From Sphingobium sp. EM0848 (GTDB lineage: Bacteria > Pseudomonadota > Alphaproteobacteria > Sphingomonadales > Sphingomonadaceae), in assembly GCF_013375555.1 (NCBI RefSeq), contig NZ_JABXWB010000005.1, positions 699,501 to 763,500 of the forward strand: a stretch of DNA of 64,000 bases, given 5' to 3'. The notes under the pieces were generated by a model that was not told where the DNA came from, did no database searches, and saw only the letters and a list, made by a program, of their open reading frames with translations. Within the stretch, counting starts at the first letter, position 1, and the number at the start of each line of letters is the position of its first letter. Positions 9,204-19,196 of this stretch are shown here, one piece after another. The translations under genes and the position numbers were made by a program.

Positions 9204-10208
9204 ATGTTTGAATCCAGCGGCCTGATTCTCGTGACCGGCGTGTCGGGCTTTGTCGGCTCGGCGGTTGCCCGGGCGCTTGCGGGCCGTGGGTGCAGGGTGC
9301 GCGGCCTTGTCCGGGCCAGCAGTTCGCCGGTGAACCTCGTGGATTTCCCCGGCGAGCTGGTCGAGGGGGATGTGCGCGACAGCGTCGCCATGGAAAGTGC
9401 CCTAAGGGGCGTCGGCACGCTGTTCCATGTTGCCGCCGATTACCGGCTCTGGGCGCCTGATCCCGAGGAGATCGTGCGCAACAATCTGGCCGGCACGCAA
9501 TGCGTCATGCGCGCGGCGCTGAAAACGGGCGTGGAACGGATCGTCTATACCAGCAGCGTTGCCACGCTGAAGCCCTCCGATGCCGGTGCGGTCGATGAAC
9601 GGGCAGCGGCGGCCCCTTCCGAAGCGATCGGCGCCTATAAGCGCAGCAAGGTGGTGGCGGAACGGCTGGTGGAGCAGATGGTCGCGCAGGAGGGGCTGCC
9701 CGCCATGATCGTCCAGCCATCGACCCCCATCGGCCCGCGCGATGTCAAGCCGACGCCCACGGGCAGGATCATCGTCGAGGCGGCGAACGGCAGGATGCCC
9801 GCCTATCTCGATTCCGGCCTCAACCTCGTCCATGTCGACGATGTTGCCAGAGGACATCTCCTCGCACTGGAAAAGGGCGGGGTCGGGGAGCGTTATATTC
9901 TGGGCGGGCAGGATGTGATGCTGGGCGACATGCTGGCCGAAATCGCCGTCCGCATGGGGCGCAGGCCGCCCCGCCTGCGCCTGCCGCGCGCGCCGCTCAT
10001 GCCGCTGGCATGGGTCAATGAAGGGCTGGCCCGGCTGTCGGGTAAGGGCGATCCCTTCCTCACCCTGGATTCGTTGCGCATGGCGCGGCACCGGATGTTC
10101 TTCAGTTCGGAAAAGGCGGCGCGAGAGCTGGGCTATGCCGCCCGCCCCTGGCAGGAGGCGATCGGCGACGCCATCGACTGGTTCCGCCAGACGGGGATGA
10201 TCCGATGA
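9204..10208 (+). CDS. hpnA: HpnA, hopanoid-associated sugar epimerase/SDR
   Basis: A 334-residue extended short-chain dehydrogenase of the NAD-dependent epimerase type. TGVSGFVGSAV near the start binds the nucleotide and YKRSK supplies the Tyr-x3-Lys pair. HpnA is a marker of hopanoid clusters, but its reaction is not settled. I chose the ATG at 9204; an in-frame GTG at 9174 would add ten residues. Its stop overlaps the hpnB start (ATGA). First gene of the rightward hpnA-B-C-D-E-shc-hpnG operon, in which the open reading frames overlap or nearly touch. Confidence 0.88.
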   Translation: MFESSGLILVTGVSGFVGSAVARALAGRGCRVRGLVRASSSPVNLVDFPGELVEGDVRDSVAMESALRGVGTLFHVAADYRLWAPDPEEIVRNNLAGTQCVMRAALKTGVERIVYTSSVATLKPSDAGAVDERAAAAPSEAIGAYKRSKVVAERLVEQMVAQEGLPAMIVQPSTPIGPRDVKPTPTGRIIVEAANGRMPAYLDSGLNLVHVDDVARGHLLALEKGGVGERYILGGQDVMLGDMLAEIAVRMGRRPPRLRLPRAPLMPLAWVNEGLARLSGKGDPFLTLDSLRMARHRMFFSSEKAARELGYAARPWQEAIGDAIDWFRQTGMIR

Positions 10209-11347
10209 TCGCGCCGGGCCTTGGCATGGCGGTGCTGGCGATATGGCTTGGCCTGCTGTTGGGCCGTGACGGCTTCTGGCTGGCGCGGGAGCGGGACGAC
10301 AGGGACCTGCCGCCATCGCTGCAGCGCTGGCCCGATGTGACGGCGGTCGTCCCCGCCCGCGATGAGGCGGATGTCATCGCCCGATCCATCGGCAGCCTGA
10401 TCGCGCAGGACTATCCGGGCCGGTTCCGCATCCTTCTGGTCGATGACAGCAGCAGCGATGGCACCGGCGCCATCGTCTGTTCGCTGGGATCGGAAAAGGT
10501 GGAGGTGCTGACCGGCCAGCCCCTGCCCCATGGCTGGACCGGCAAGCTCTGGGCGTTGCATCAGGGCATCGCCCATGCCGGCCCGGCGCCGGTCTGGCTG
10601 TGGCTGACCGATGCCGATATCGCTCATGCGCCGGACACATTGCGGACGCTGGTGGCGCGGGGGGAGGCTAAAGGCCAGGAGCGGGCGCTTTCGCTGGTCA
10701 GCTTGATGGCCCGGCTGCGCTGCGATACCCTTGCGGAAAGGATGCTGGTGCCGGCTTTCGTCTTCTTTTTCCAGATGCTCTATCCCTTCGGACGGGTGAA
10801 CCGACCGGGTGGTCTCGGCGCGGCGGCGGGCGGTTGCATGCTCGTGCGGCGGACGGTGCTGGAGCAGGCGGGCGGGATCGGCGCGATCCGGGGCGCGCTG
10901 ATTGACGATTGCACGCTGGGCGCGCTGCTCAAGCGGCAGGGGCCAGTCTGGCTGGGCCTCACCGACCGTTCGGTCAGCATCCGGCCCTATCGGGACTTCG
11001 CCTCGGTCGCGGCGATGATTTCGCGGTCGGCCTATGCGCAGCTTCGCTATTCGCCCTGGCTGCTGGCGGCGACGCTGGCGGGGATGATGCTGGTCTATGC
11101 CGCGCCGCCCTTGCTGACCCTGTTTGGACAGGGGCTGGCGCGCTGGGCGGGGCTGGCAGCGTGGCTGGCGATGGCCTTGTCCTTCCAGCCCATGCTGCGC
11201 TTCTATTGCCGCAGTCCGCTCTGGGGCGCGGCTTTGCCGGTGATCGCGGCTTTTTACGCCGGATGCACCCTGCTATCAGCGTGGCAGCAGTCACGCGGTC
11301 GCGGGGGCATGTGGAAGGGGCGGGCGCAAGCGGGAGCGGGGAGCTGA
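10205..11347 (+). CDS. hpnB: HpnB, hopanoid-associated glycosyltransferase
   Basis: A 380-residue family 2 glycosyltransferase with an N-terminal hydrophobic segment, VVPARDEADVIARS and LLVDDSSSDGTG in the donor-binding fold, a TDAD motif for the metal, and several C-terminal membrane spans from about residue 270. HpnB is conserved in hopanoid loci, but its acceptor has not been established to my knowledge; modification of a hopanoid head group is inferred. The start overlaps the hpnA stop by four bases and the stop shares one base with the hpnC start. Confidence 0.88.
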   Translation: MIAPGLGMAVLAIWLGLLLGRDGFWLARERDDRDLPPSLQRWPDVTAVVPARDEADVIARSIGSLIAQDYPGRFRILLVDDSSSDGTGAIVCSLGSEKVEVLTGQPLPHGWTGKLWALHQGIAHAGPAPVWLWLTDADIAHAPDTLRTLVARGEAKGQERALSLVSLMARLRCDTLAERMLVPAFVFFFQMLYPFGRVNRPGGLGAAAGGCMLVRRTVLEQAGGIGAIRGALIDDCTLGALLKRQGPVWLGLTDRSVSIRPYRDFASVAAMISRSAYAQLRYSPWLLAATLAGMMLVYAAPPLLTLFGQGLARWAGLAAWLAMALSFQPMLRFYCRSPLWGAALPVIAAFYAGCTLLSAWQQSRGRGGMWKGRAQAGAGS

Positions 11348-12183
11348 TGGACGCGGTAGAACTGGCATCGGGCCCATTGGCATCGGGGAAGGGGCATCGC
11401 GACGAGAATTTCCCCGTCGCCAGCCTGCTCATCAAGGCGGAATATCGCCCGCCGATCATGGCCTTCTATCGTTTCGCGCGGGCGGCGGACGACATTGCCG
11501 ACCATCCTTCCGCCACGGCGGAGGAAAAGCTGGCCCTGCTCGCCCGGATGCGCGGGGGGCTGGACGGTGACGGGACGGTGGAGGCCATGGCGCTGCGGCA
11601 GGCGATGGCGGCGCGCGGCATCGATCCGGTCCATGCGCATGATCTGCTGAACGCCTTCGTGCGCGACGTGACCGTGGGGCGTTATGCCGACTGGGACGAT
11701 CTGATCGGCTATTGTCGCTATTCGGCCATGCCGGTGGGGCGCTTTGTGCTGGACGCGCATGGTGAGGACAGGGGCCTATGGCCCGCCAATGACGCGCTGT
11801 GCGCCGCGTTGCAGATCGTCAATCATCTTCAGGATTGCGGCAAGGATTATCGGACGCTCGACCGGGTCTACATCCCGCTCGATACCGGGCTGGATGTCGC
11901 TGAACTGGGAGGCGACCGGGCCAGCGAAAGGTTGCGCGCCATTATCGCCGGTCTGGCACGGCGGACCCGCGACCTGCTCGACCAGTCGGCGGCGTTCGCG
12001 GCGCTGATCCGCGACCGGCGGTTGGCGGCGGAGGTGGCGGTCATCCATCGGCTCGCCCGCAGCCTGACCTATCGGCTGGAAAGGCGCGATCCCTTGAGCG
12101 AGCGGGTGCATCACGGCAGGATGGAGGCGCTCTTCCTTGCCACGGGCGCCGCGCTTCCCGCGCTTTTCCGGCGGGCGGCATGA
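11347..12183 (+). CDS. hpnC: HpnC, hydroxysqualene synthase
   Basis: A 278-residue member of the squalene/phytoene synthase fold. It converts presqualene diphosphate to hydroxysqualene in the HpnC-D-E route to squalene. Visible marks are ARAADDIADH (first aspartate-rich site) and NHLQDCGKDY (second). I place the start at the ATG overlapping the hpnB stop (TGATG); a longer open frame upstream is inside hpnB and not credible. The N-terminus DENFPVASLL is typical of HpnC. The stop overlaps the hpnD start. Confidence 0.92.
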   Translation: MDAVELASGPLASGKGHRDENFPVASLLIKAEYRPPIMAFYRFARAADDIADHPSATAEEKLALLARMRGGLDGDGTVEAMALRQAMAARGIDPVHAHDLLNAFVRDVTVGRYADWDDLIGYCRYSAMPVGRFVLDAHGEDRGLWPANDALCAALQIVNHLQDCGKDYRTLDRVYIPLDTGLDVAELGGDRASERLRAIIAGLARRTRDLLDQSAAFAALIRDRRLAAEVAVIHRLARSLTYRLERRDPLSERVHHGRMEALFLATGAALPALFRRAA

Positions 12184-13007
12184 GCGAGGCGGCGGTGGCA
12201 GCGGGCGCATCGCGCAGTTCCTTCTACGCGGGGATGCGCGTGCTGCCCAAGGTTGAGCGGCACGCCATGTTCGCCATTTACGATTTCTGCCGGATCGTCG
12301 ATGACATCGCCGACGACCAGCAGGGCAATCGCACGGCGCGGGCCGCGCAGTTGGACCAATGGCGCCGCGATCTCGACGCGCTCTATGCCGGGCGCGACGC
12401 GGGACAGGCGAATTTCCTGCGTTCCGCCGTGGATCGCTTCGACCTTGACCGCCGCGATTTCGAAGCGGTGATCGACGGCATGGCGATGGACGTGGATCGC
12501 GACATATGCTGGCCCGGCGAAGCGGAACTGGACCTCTATTGCGACTGTGTCGCCTCCGCCGTCGGGCGCCTGTCGGTGCGGGTCTTCGGCATGGAGCGGG
12601 AGCCGGGCCTGGCCCTGTCCCACCATCTCGGCCGGGCGCTGCAACTGACCAACATCCTGCGCGACATAGACGAAGACGCCGCCATTGGCCGCGTCTATAT
12701 CCCTGCCGAGGCCCTGGCGGTGGCGGGGATCGTGCCTGCCACGCCGCAACAGGTGGCGGCCGATCCGCGCATGGACGTGGCCGGCCGCTGGCTTGCCGCC
12801 CGGGCCGAGAGGCATTTCAATCAGGCGGGCAAGCTGCTGGCCGACCAGCCGCGAGGGCTGCTGATCGCGCCCCGGCTGATGGAAATCGCCTATGCCCGGC
12901 TGTTGACGCGGATGATCCGCACCGGCTGGGCGCCGCCCCGGCAAAGGGTGCGCACCAACAAGCTGAGGCTGATCCTGACGGTCGCGCGATTGATGGTGAC
13001 CGGGTGA
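12180..13007 (+). CDS. hpnD: HpnD, presqualene diphosphate synthase
   Basis: A 275-residue squalene/phytoene-synthase-fold enzyme that joins two farnesyl diphosphates into presqualene diphosphate. The two Mg-binding motifs are IVDDIADD near residues 39-46 and LRDIDEDAAIGRVY near 160. SSFYAGMRVLP at the N-terminus is the usual entry of this family. ATGA overlap with hpnC and GTGA overlap with hpnE imply tight translational coupling of the three squalene-making enzymes. Confidence 0.93.
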   Translation: MSEAAVAAGASRSSFYAGMRVLPKVERHAMFAIYDFCRIVDDIADDQQGNRTARAAQLDQWRRDLDALYAGRDAGQANFLRSAVDRFDLDRRDFEAVIDGMAMDVDRDICWPGEAELDLYCDCVASAVGRLSVRVFGMEREPGLALSHHLGRALQLTNILRDIDEDAAIGRVYIPAEALAVAGIVPATPQQVAADPRMDVAGRWLAARAERHFNQAGKLLADQPRGLLIAPRLMEIAYARLLTRMIRTGWAPPRQRVRTNKLRLILTVARLMVTG

Positions 13008-14260
13008 AGGCTGGCCGGGCGATTGTCGTCGGCGCGGGTCTGGCAGGCCTGTCCGCTGCTGTCCGGCTGGCGGAGGCGGGGGTAGCCGTGCGGGTCATGG
13101 AGGCCGCCGGCCAGGCCGGGGGGCGCTGCCGATCCTATCATGATCCGCAGATCGGCCTGACCATCGACAATGGTAATCATCTGGTGCTTGCCGGCAATGA
13201 CGCGGTGCGGCGCTTTCGCGAAAGGATCGGCACCCGGGAACCGCTGGCCGGGCCGGACCATGCCGATTTCCGCTTCGTCGACCTTGCCCGTGACGCGCGA
13301 TGGACGGTCCGCATCAATGACGGCGCGCTCCCCTGGTGGATATTGTCCCGCAACCGGCGCGTGCCGGATACGGGGGTGAAGGACTATCTGGCGCTCGCCA
13401 AGCTGCTCTGCGGTGCGGCGGGGGACAGAGTCGGCGACCGGATCAGTGCCGCAGGAACCCTGTGGTCCCGCCTGATCGATCCGGTGCTGCTTGCCATCCT
13501 CAATACGCCGTCCGCGAAGGGTTCGGCGAAACTCACCGCCGCCGTCCTGCAGGAATCGCTGCTGCGCGGCGGGCGGGCGAGCCTGCCGCGCATCGCCCAT
13601 CCCGGTCTGGCGGCGGCCTTCATCGATCCGGCGCTGGACTGGCTGGCGGCGCAGGGGGCGGTGGTGGCGCTGGGCCGCCGTCTCCGCGCCATCGGCATGG
13701 AAGGGGATCGGGTCGCGGCGCTGGACTGGGGCCGTGGGGCAGAGGTCGTGCGGGAGGATGAGATCGTCGTGCTCGCCGTTCCCCCGGCTGTCGCGGCGGT
13801 GCTGTTGCCGGGGTTGACCGTGCCCGATGCTTTCCACGCCATCGTCAATGCGCATTTCGCGGTCCCGCCGCCTGCGGATGCGCCGCCGATGCTGGGTGTT
13901 TTGGGCGGAACGGCGCAATGGCTGTTCGCCTTTTCCGACCGCATTTCCGTCACGGTTTCGGCCGCCGACGCGCTGGTGGACATGGATCGCGAAGCGCTGG
14001 CACGGTGCTTCTGGGACGATATTCAGCGGGCCTATGGCTTTTCCGCGTCCATGCCACCTTGGCAGATCGTGAAGGAAAAGCGGGCGACCTTTTCCGCCAC
14101 GCCCGAACAGGACGCCCGCCGCCCCGGCGCCCGGACGCCCGCGCGGAACCTGTTTCTGGCGGGCGACTGGACGCAGACGGGCCTGCCCGCGACCATGGAG
14201 GGCGCGATCCGGTCCGGCGAAACGGCCGCGCATATGGCCATCAAATGGCTCAGGGTATAG
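13004..14260 (+). CDS. hpnE: HpnE, hydroxysqualene dehydroxylase (FAD amine-oxidase fold)
   Basis: A 418-residue flavoprotein that reduces hydroxysqualene to squalene. VVGAGLAGLSAAVRLAEAG near the start is the FAD-binding dinucleotide motif, and the C-terminal NLFLAGDWTQTGLPATMEGAI block closes the FAD site as in phytoene desaturase relatives; no single run here exceeds the family pattern. The start is the GTG at 13004 inside the hpnD stop. The open frame continuing upstream to 12506 lies within hpnD and is rejected. Ten bases separate it from shc. Confidence 0.92.
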   Translation: MKAGRAIVVGAGLAGLSAAVRLAEAGVAVRVMEAAGQAGGRCRSYHDPQIGLTIDNGNHLVLAGNDAVRRFRERIGTREPLAGPDHADFRFVDLARDARWTVRINDGALPWWILSRNRRVPDTGVKDYLALAKLLCGAAGDRVGDRISAAGTLWSRLIDPVLLAILNTPSAKGSAKLTAAVLQESLLRGGRASLPRIAHPGLAAAFIDPALDWLAAQGAVVALGRRLRAIGMEGDRVAALDWGRGAEVVREDEIVVLAVPPAVAAVLLPGLTVPDAFHAIVNAHFAVPPPADAPPMLGVLGGTAQWLFAFSDRISVTVSAADALVDMDREALARCFWDDIQRAYGFSASMPPWQIVKEKRATFSATPEQDARRPGARTPARNLFLAGDWTQTGLPATMEGAIRSGETAAHMAIKWLRV

Positions 14261-14269
14261 GAGACCGAC

Positions 14270-16207
14270 ATGGCGACGCTCCCCGTTTCCGCCACGCCTC
14301 TCGCGGCCATCGACGCGGCGGTCGATCGCGCCGCGGCGGCCCTTGTCCGGGCCCAGCGGCCGGATGGGCATTGGGTGTTCGAACTGGAGGCGGACTGCAC
14401 CATTCCAGCCGAATATGTGCTGCTGCGCCATTATCTGGGCGAGCCGGTCGACAGCGTGCTGGAGGCGAGGATCGGCCGCTATCTGCGCCGCATCCAGTCC
14501 GCCGATCATCATGGCTGGGGCCTGTTCCACGCCGGAGCCTTCGATGTCAGCGCCAGCATCAAGGCCTATTATGCGCTGAAAATGATCGGGGACGATGGGG
14601 AGGCCCCGCATATGGCCCGTGCCCGGGCCGCCATATTGAAGGCGGGCGGGGGGGAGGCGGCCAATGTCTTTACCCGCATCCAGCTCGCGCTGTTCGACGC
14701 CGGCCCATGGTCCGCCGTGCCGACCATGCCGCCGGAGATCATCCTGCTGCCGCGCTGGTTCCCGATCCACCTGTCCAAAATGTCCTATTGGGCGCGGACC
14801 GTGGTCGTGCCGCTGCTGGTGCTGTGCGCGCTGAAGCCGGTGGCTCGGAACGCGAAGGGGATCAAGGTCGACGAGCTTTATACCGGCAGGCCCGCCCACC
14901 GAAAGACGCAGGCGGCTGACCCTAAATGGATGTGGACCATGGGTTTCAACGGTCTGGACAGGCTGTTGAAGCTGGTCGATGGCCTGTGGCCCCGCAAGCT
15001 GCGACGGCGCGCCATCGAGACATGCACGGCCTGGGTGACAGAGCGGCTGAACGGTGAAGATGGGCTGGGCGCCATCTATCCCGCCATGGCGAACAGTGTG
15101 ATGATGTTCGACCTGCTGGGCTATGCGCCGGATCATCCGCATCGCGCCATCGCCCGTCAGTCGGTCGAAAATCTCCTCGTGATCCATGAAGAGGAGGCCT
15201 ATTGCCAGCCCTGCGTTTCGCCGGTGTGGGACACCGCCCTTGCGGCCCATGCCATGATGGAAGCGGGTGGAGAGGCGAATGAGGCGCGGGCGGAGGCGGC
15301 CCTCGACTGGCTGACGCCCCGCCAGATTCTGGACGTGGAAGGTGACTGGGCGGAGGAACGGCCCGGCGTGCGGCCCGGCGGCTGGGCGTTTCAGTATAAT
15401 AACGACCATTATCCCGATCTGGACGATACGGCGGTCGTGGTCATGGCAATGGATCGCGCGCAGGTCGCGGACCGCAGGCCGATCGACCGGGGCGTCGAAT
15501 GGACCGTGGGCCTGCAGTCGAAAAATGGCGGCTGGGGGGCGTTCGACGCCGACAATGCCTATGATTATCTCAACAACCTGCCCTTTGCCGACCATGGCGC
15601 GCTGCTCGACCCGCCGACCGCCGATGTTTCGGCGCGCTGCGTTTCGATGCTGGCGCAGCTGGGTGAGCCGCTGGACAGCCCGCGCATGGCTGCGGCCATC
15701 GACTATCTGCGCCGGGAACAGGAACCGGAAGGAAGCTGGTTCGGCCGCTGGGGCGTCAACCATATTTACGGCACATGGTCTGTGCTTTGCGCTTTCAACG
15801 CGGCGGAGCTGGACGCCAGCGATCCGGCGGTGGCGCGGGCGGTCGGCTGGCTGAAGCGCATCCAGAATGAGGATGGCGGCTGGGGCGAGGATTGCGACAG
15901 CTATGCGCTGGATCGCAAGGGCCATGTCCCGGCGCCCTCTACAGCATCGCAGACGGCCTGGGCGATGCTGGGGCTGATGGCTGTGGGAGAGGTGGATAGC
16001 GACGCCGTGGAGCGCGGCGCGGCATGGCTGGCCGATCGTCAGGAAGCGGACGGCCTTTGGGGGCAGGAACAGTATACCGGCGGCGGTTTTCCGCGCGTTT
16101 TCTATCTGCGCTACCATGGCTATCCCAAATATTTTCCGCTCTGGGCGATGGCGCGCTACCGCAATCTCAAGCGCTCCAATCTGCGCCGCGTCACGGTCGG
16201 CATGTGA
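14270..16207 (+). CDS. shc: Squalene-hopene cyclase
   Basis: A 645-residue cyclase that folds squalene into hopene/hopanol, the committed step of the locus. The catalytic acid motif DLDDTA lies at 383-388, matching the DXDDTA box of bacterial cyclases. QW-type repeats are visible (for instance QSKNGGWGAFD, QEPEGSWFGRWG, QNEDGGWGED, QEADGLWGQEQ). The ending GFPRVFYLRYHGYPKYFP is family-typical. It is a monotopic inner-membrane enzyme. The length is normal. hpnG starts within its stop codon (GTGA). Confidence 0.96.
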   Translation: MATLPVSATPLAAIDAAVDRAAAALVRAQRPDGHWVFELEADCTIPAEYVLLRHYLGEPVDSVLEARIGRYLRRIQSADHHGWGLFHAGAFDVSASIKAYYALKMIGDDGEAPHMARARAAILKAGGGEAANVFTRIQLALFDAGPWSAVPTMPPEIILLPRWFPIHLSKMSYWARTVVVPLLVLCALKPVARNAKGIKVDELYTGRPAHRKTQAADPKWMWTMGFNGLDRLLKLVDGLWPRKLRRRAIETCTAWVTERLNGEDGLGAIYPAMANSVMMFDLLGYAPDHPHRAIARQSVENLLVIHEEEAYCQPCVSPVWDTALAAHAMMEAGGEANEARAEAALDWLTPRQILDVEGDWAEERPGVRPGGWAFQYNNDHYPDLDDTAVVVMAMDRAQVADRRPIDRGVEWTVGLQSKNGGWGAFDADNAYDYLNNLPFADHGALLDPPTADVSARCVSMLAQLGEPLDSPRMAAAIDYLRREQEPEGSWFGRWGVNHIYGTWSVLCAFNAAELDASDPAVARAVGWLKRIQNEDGGWGEDCDSYALDRKGHVPAPSTASQTAWAMLGLMAVGEVDSDAVERGAAWLADRQEADGLWGQEQYTGGGFPRVFYLRYHGYPKYFPLWAMARYRNLKRSNLRRVTVGM

Positions 16208-16860
16208 CGCTGATCGTCGCTTGCGGGCTGAAGCGGGAGGCGCGGCTGCTCGACCGGCCGGGCCGCGACCTGTTCGTCGTGGCGGGCGGCGGGGATAGCG
16301 CGCGGCTGGAGCAGGAACTGGACGATCGGGCCAAAGCCTTTCCCGCCATCATCCTGTCCTGCGGCATTGCGGGCGCGCTGGCGCCTTCGCTGCGGTCTGG
16401 CGATCTGGTTGTCGATGGCGATGCGGGGCTGGTGGCTCGTCTGCGGCAGCACCTGCCCCATGCCATTTCCGGCGAAGTCTTCGGCAGCGACGCCATTATT
16501 GCTACCGCACGGGTGAAGCGGGATCTGGCCGGACGCTCTAACGCCATCGCAGCGGACATGGAGAGCCATGTTGCCCGGCGGGTGGCAGTTCGCAGGCAGC
16601 TTCCCTTCGTGGCAATCCGGGCCATTGCCGATTGCGCCGATGATGACCTGCCTCCCGCCGCTCTGGTCGGGATGCGGCCCGATGGCGGGCTGGCCCTTGG
16701 CGCCGTCCTGCTTTCGCTGGCGCGGCGGCCCGGTCAGCTGGGGGCGTTGATCCGTACCGGACGGCAGGCGGATCGGGCGCTGCGCAGCCTGTCGCAGGCC
16801 TTCGACATACTCATGCGCGCGGAGTTCGACCGTCTGGAACCGGCGGCAGCTTCGATTTAA
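16204..16860 (+). CDS. hpnG: HpnG, adenosylhopane nucleoside phosphorylase-like
   Basis: A 218-residue protein of the MTA/SAH nucleosidase and purine phosphorylase fold (CGLKREARLL at the start, LSCGIAGAL, and AADMESHVARRVA near the active site). HpnG releases adenine from adenosylhopane, giving the ribosylhopane route to bacteriohopanetetrol. The GTG start overlaps the shc stop; the upstream open frame is inside shc. It ends convergently with hpnH, and the two stops overlap by four bases, leaving no room for a terminator between them. Confidence 0.9.
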   Translation: MTLIVACGLKREARLLDRPGRDLFVVAGGGDSARLEQELDDRAKAFPAIILSCGIAGALAPSLRSGDLVVDGDAGLVARLRQHLPHAISGEVFGSDAIIATARVKRDLAGRSNAIAADMESHVARRVAVRRQLPFVAIRAIADCADDDLPPAALVGMRPDGGLALGAVLLSLARRPGQLGALIRTGRQADRALRSLSQAFDILMRAEFDRLEPAAASI

Positions 16861-18002
16861 CGCCGGCCCGCCACACGCTTGGCCGCAGCGGGATCGGCGG
16901 CCTCTATCTTCGCCAATTCCCGTTCGACATGGGAGGAATAGACCTGTTCGGCCGGCCGTTGCCGGGACAGGTCGATGTCGGGCGCCATGGCGCCCTCCGT
17001 CCGCACGCCCTTTCGTGCCACAGACAGCATTTTCAGCGGATGACGGATCGCATCGGTGGCGGCGGTGCCTTCAAAGCCGCAATGAGTCATGCAATTGGCG
17101 CATTTTTCATATTTGCCGACGCCATATTGCTCCCAGTCGGTGCCCTCCATCAGCTCCGCGAAACTGTCGACATAGCCTTCGCCCAGCAGATAGCAGGGCT
17201 TCTGCCAGCCAAAGACGGTGCGCAGCGGCATCGACCAGGGCGTGCATTCATAGCTCTGGTTGCCCGCCAGGAAATCCAGGAACAGGGGCGAGTTGGTGAA
17301 GGTCCACGCCTTGCCCCCCTTGCCCCGCCTGAACACGTCGCGGAAGAACTGCTTGGTCCGTTCGCGGTTGAGGAAATGGTCCTGATCCGCCGCGCGTTCA
17401 TAGGCATAGCCGGGAGAGACGGTGATCTCGACGCCCAGTGCTTCCATCTTGTCGAAAAAGGTCGCCAGCCGCGCCGGGTCCGCGCCGTCGAACACGGTGC
17501 AGTTCACCTGCACGCGAAACCCCTTTGCCTTGGCGAGATGGATGGCCTCCACCGCCACGTCATAGGTGCCTTCCAGATCCACGGCTTCGTCGTGCATCTG
17601 CCGGTCGCCGTCCAGATGGATCGACCAGGTGAAGAAGGGCGAGGGCTGGTAATCGTCGATCTTCTTCTTGAGCAGCAGGGCGTTGGTGCACAGGATGACC
17701 AGCTTCTTCCGTTCAAGGAAGCCCTGCACGATCTGCGGCATCTCCCGATGCAGCAGCGGCTCGCCCCCGGCGATGGACACGGCGGGCGCGCCGCATTCGT
17801 CGATTGCCGCCATGCACTGGTCATAGCTGAGGCGCTGGTTGAGGATGGCGTCGGGATAGTCGATCTTGCCGCAGCCGGGGCAGGCGAGGTTGCAGCGGAA
17901 CAGCGGCTCCAGCATCAGGACGAGCGGATATTTCCCGCCCCTGATATGCTGTTTCAGCGTATAGGCGCCGATCCGCGCCAGTGAAGATAATGGCAGGCCC
18001 AT
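16857..18002 (-). CDS. hpnH: HpnH, adenosylhopane synthase (radical SAM)
   Basis: A 381-residue radical SAM enzyme that adds the 5'-deoxyadenosyl group to diploptene, starting side-chain growth. The cluster motif is C37, C41, C44 (CNLACPGC), followed by GKIDYPD and SIAGGEPLLH. A SPASM-like C-terminal region has further cysteines (KCANCMTHCGFEG). The length is usual. It lies eight bases downstream of ispH on the same strand, a pairing common in hopanoid producers. Confidence 0.95.
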   Translation of the reverse strand: MGLPLSSLARIGAYTLKQHIRGGKYPLVLMLEPLFRCNLACPGCGKIDYPDAILNQRLSYDQCMAAIDECGAPAVSIAGGEPLLHREMPQIVQGFLERKKLVILCTNALLLKKKIDDYQPSPFFTWSIHLDGDRQMHDEAVDLEGTYDVAVEAIHLAKAKGFRVQVNCTVFDGADPARLATFFDKMEALGVEITVSPGYAYERAADQDHFLNRERTKQFFRDVFRRGKGGKAWTFTNSPLFLDFLAGNQSYECTPWSMPLRTVFGWQKPCYLLGEGYVDSFAELMEGTDWEQYGVGKYEKCANCMTHCGFEGTAATDAIRHPLKMLSVARKGVRTEGAMAPDIDLSRQRPAEQVYSSHVERELAKIEAADPAAAKRVAGRR

Positions 18003-18010
18003 GATATTTC

Positions 18011-19030
18011 CTACTCGGCGGCGGATGCGGTTGGGGCAGCCGGATGGCGCAATGCGGCGGGCAGGCGGAACTGGATGGTTTCCTTCACTCCCTCCAGTTC
18101 GGACACGGTGACGGGACGAAGACGACGCAGCGCCGCGATCACGCTGTCGATCAACTCGTCAGGCGCGGAGGCGCCGGCGGTGATGCCTACCGTATGCACA
18201 TCGTTCAGCCATTGCGGGTCGATGGCGCTGCCATCGTCGATCAAATGGCTTTCCACACCCATTTCCGCGCCGATTTCCCGCAGCCGCATGGAATTGGAAC
18301 TGTTGCGCGCGCCTACGACCAGCAGCAGGTCGCTGACCGATGCCAGTTCCCGCACCGCCGTCTGCCGGTTTTGCGTGGCATAGCAGATATCGTTGACCTC
18401 CGGCCCGGCGACGTCGGTGAAGCGCTCTTGCAGCGCGGCGATGACATTGCGGGTATCGTCGACGCTGAGCGTGGTCTGCGTCACATAGGCGACCGGAACA
18501 TCCCCGGCGATCGGCAGTGCGTGCACATCCTCGGGCGTCGAGACGAGGTGGATCGGCGCATCGATCTGACCGATCGTACCGATCACCTCCGCATGGCCGG
18601 GATGGCCGATCAGGATCAGCGTCCGTCCCGCCTTGGCATAATGACGGCCCTGGAAATGCACCTTGGTCACGAGCGGGCAGGTGGCGTCGATGGTCGGCAG
18701 ATTGCGCGCCCGCGCCTCTTCCTCGACCGATCGCGCGACGCCGTGCGCGCTGAAGATCGTCATGGCGCCGGCTGGAATTTCGGACAGTTCGTCCACGAAC
18801 ACCGCGCCCTTGGCCTTCAACTGGTCGACCACATGTTTGTTATGAACGATTTCATGCCGGACATAGACGGGCGCGCCGAACCGTTCGAGCGCGCGTTCGA
18901 CAATTTCAATGGCGCGGGTAACGCCCGCGCAGAAGCCGCGCGGATTGGCAAGCACGATCCGCAACGGTCCGCCTAGGTTGGAATTCGGACTATCCGTCAC
19001 CACCGACATCTCCCTTATGGGACTGGGCAC
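18011..19030 (-). CDS. ispH: IspH, 4-hydroxy-3-methylbut-2-enyl diphosphate reductase
   Basis: An enzyme of up to 339 residues catalysing the last MEP-pathway step to IPP and DMAPP. The three cluster cysteines are in [15 protein letters not shown] and NDICYATQ. The start is uncertain: GTG at 19030, or ATG at 19009, which gives MSVVTDSP. Its place with hpnH supplies C5 units for squalene. The gap to hpnM (about 165 bases) holds divergent promoters. It may be a second copy used for hopanoids, since many sphingomonads also keep ispH elsewhere, but this window cannot tell. Confidence 0.93.
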   Translation of the reverse strand: MPSPIREMSVVTDSPNSNLGGPLRIVLANPRGFCAGVTRAIEIVERALERFGAPVYVRHEIVHNKHVVDQLKAKGAVFVDELSEIPAGAMTIFSAHGVARSVEEEARARNLPTIDATCPLVTKVHFQGRHYAKAGRTLILIGHPGHAEVIGTIGQIDAPIHLVSTPEDVHALPIAGDVPVAYVTQTTLSVDDTRNVIAALQERFTDVAGPEVNDICYATQNRQTAVRELASVSDLLLVVGARNSSNSMRLREIGAEMGVESHLIDDGSAIDPQWLNDVHTVGITAGASAPDELIDSVIAALRRLRPVTVSELEGVKETIQFRLPAALRHPAAPTASAAE

Positions 19031-19196
19031 CTCAGCCCTGATAATGTTTTAACGTCGCTGGGGAAAGGGGCGGCTTCATTACAAAAAAGAAAGAAGTTGG
19101 AGATGCGGTGCTGCTGGTTCTTGCCATATCGGCCGGGGATGGTGCACCACGGTCGGCGCAGAGGGGATTGCGAGCCGACATTGACGGAGTTCATGC

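Noticed and set aside
12890..16117. Open frame of 1075 codons antisense to hpnD-hpnE-shc
   Set aside because: It is the mirror of three well-supported enzymes in GC-rich DNA, with Arg/His/Gln/Pro-rich composition and no domain.
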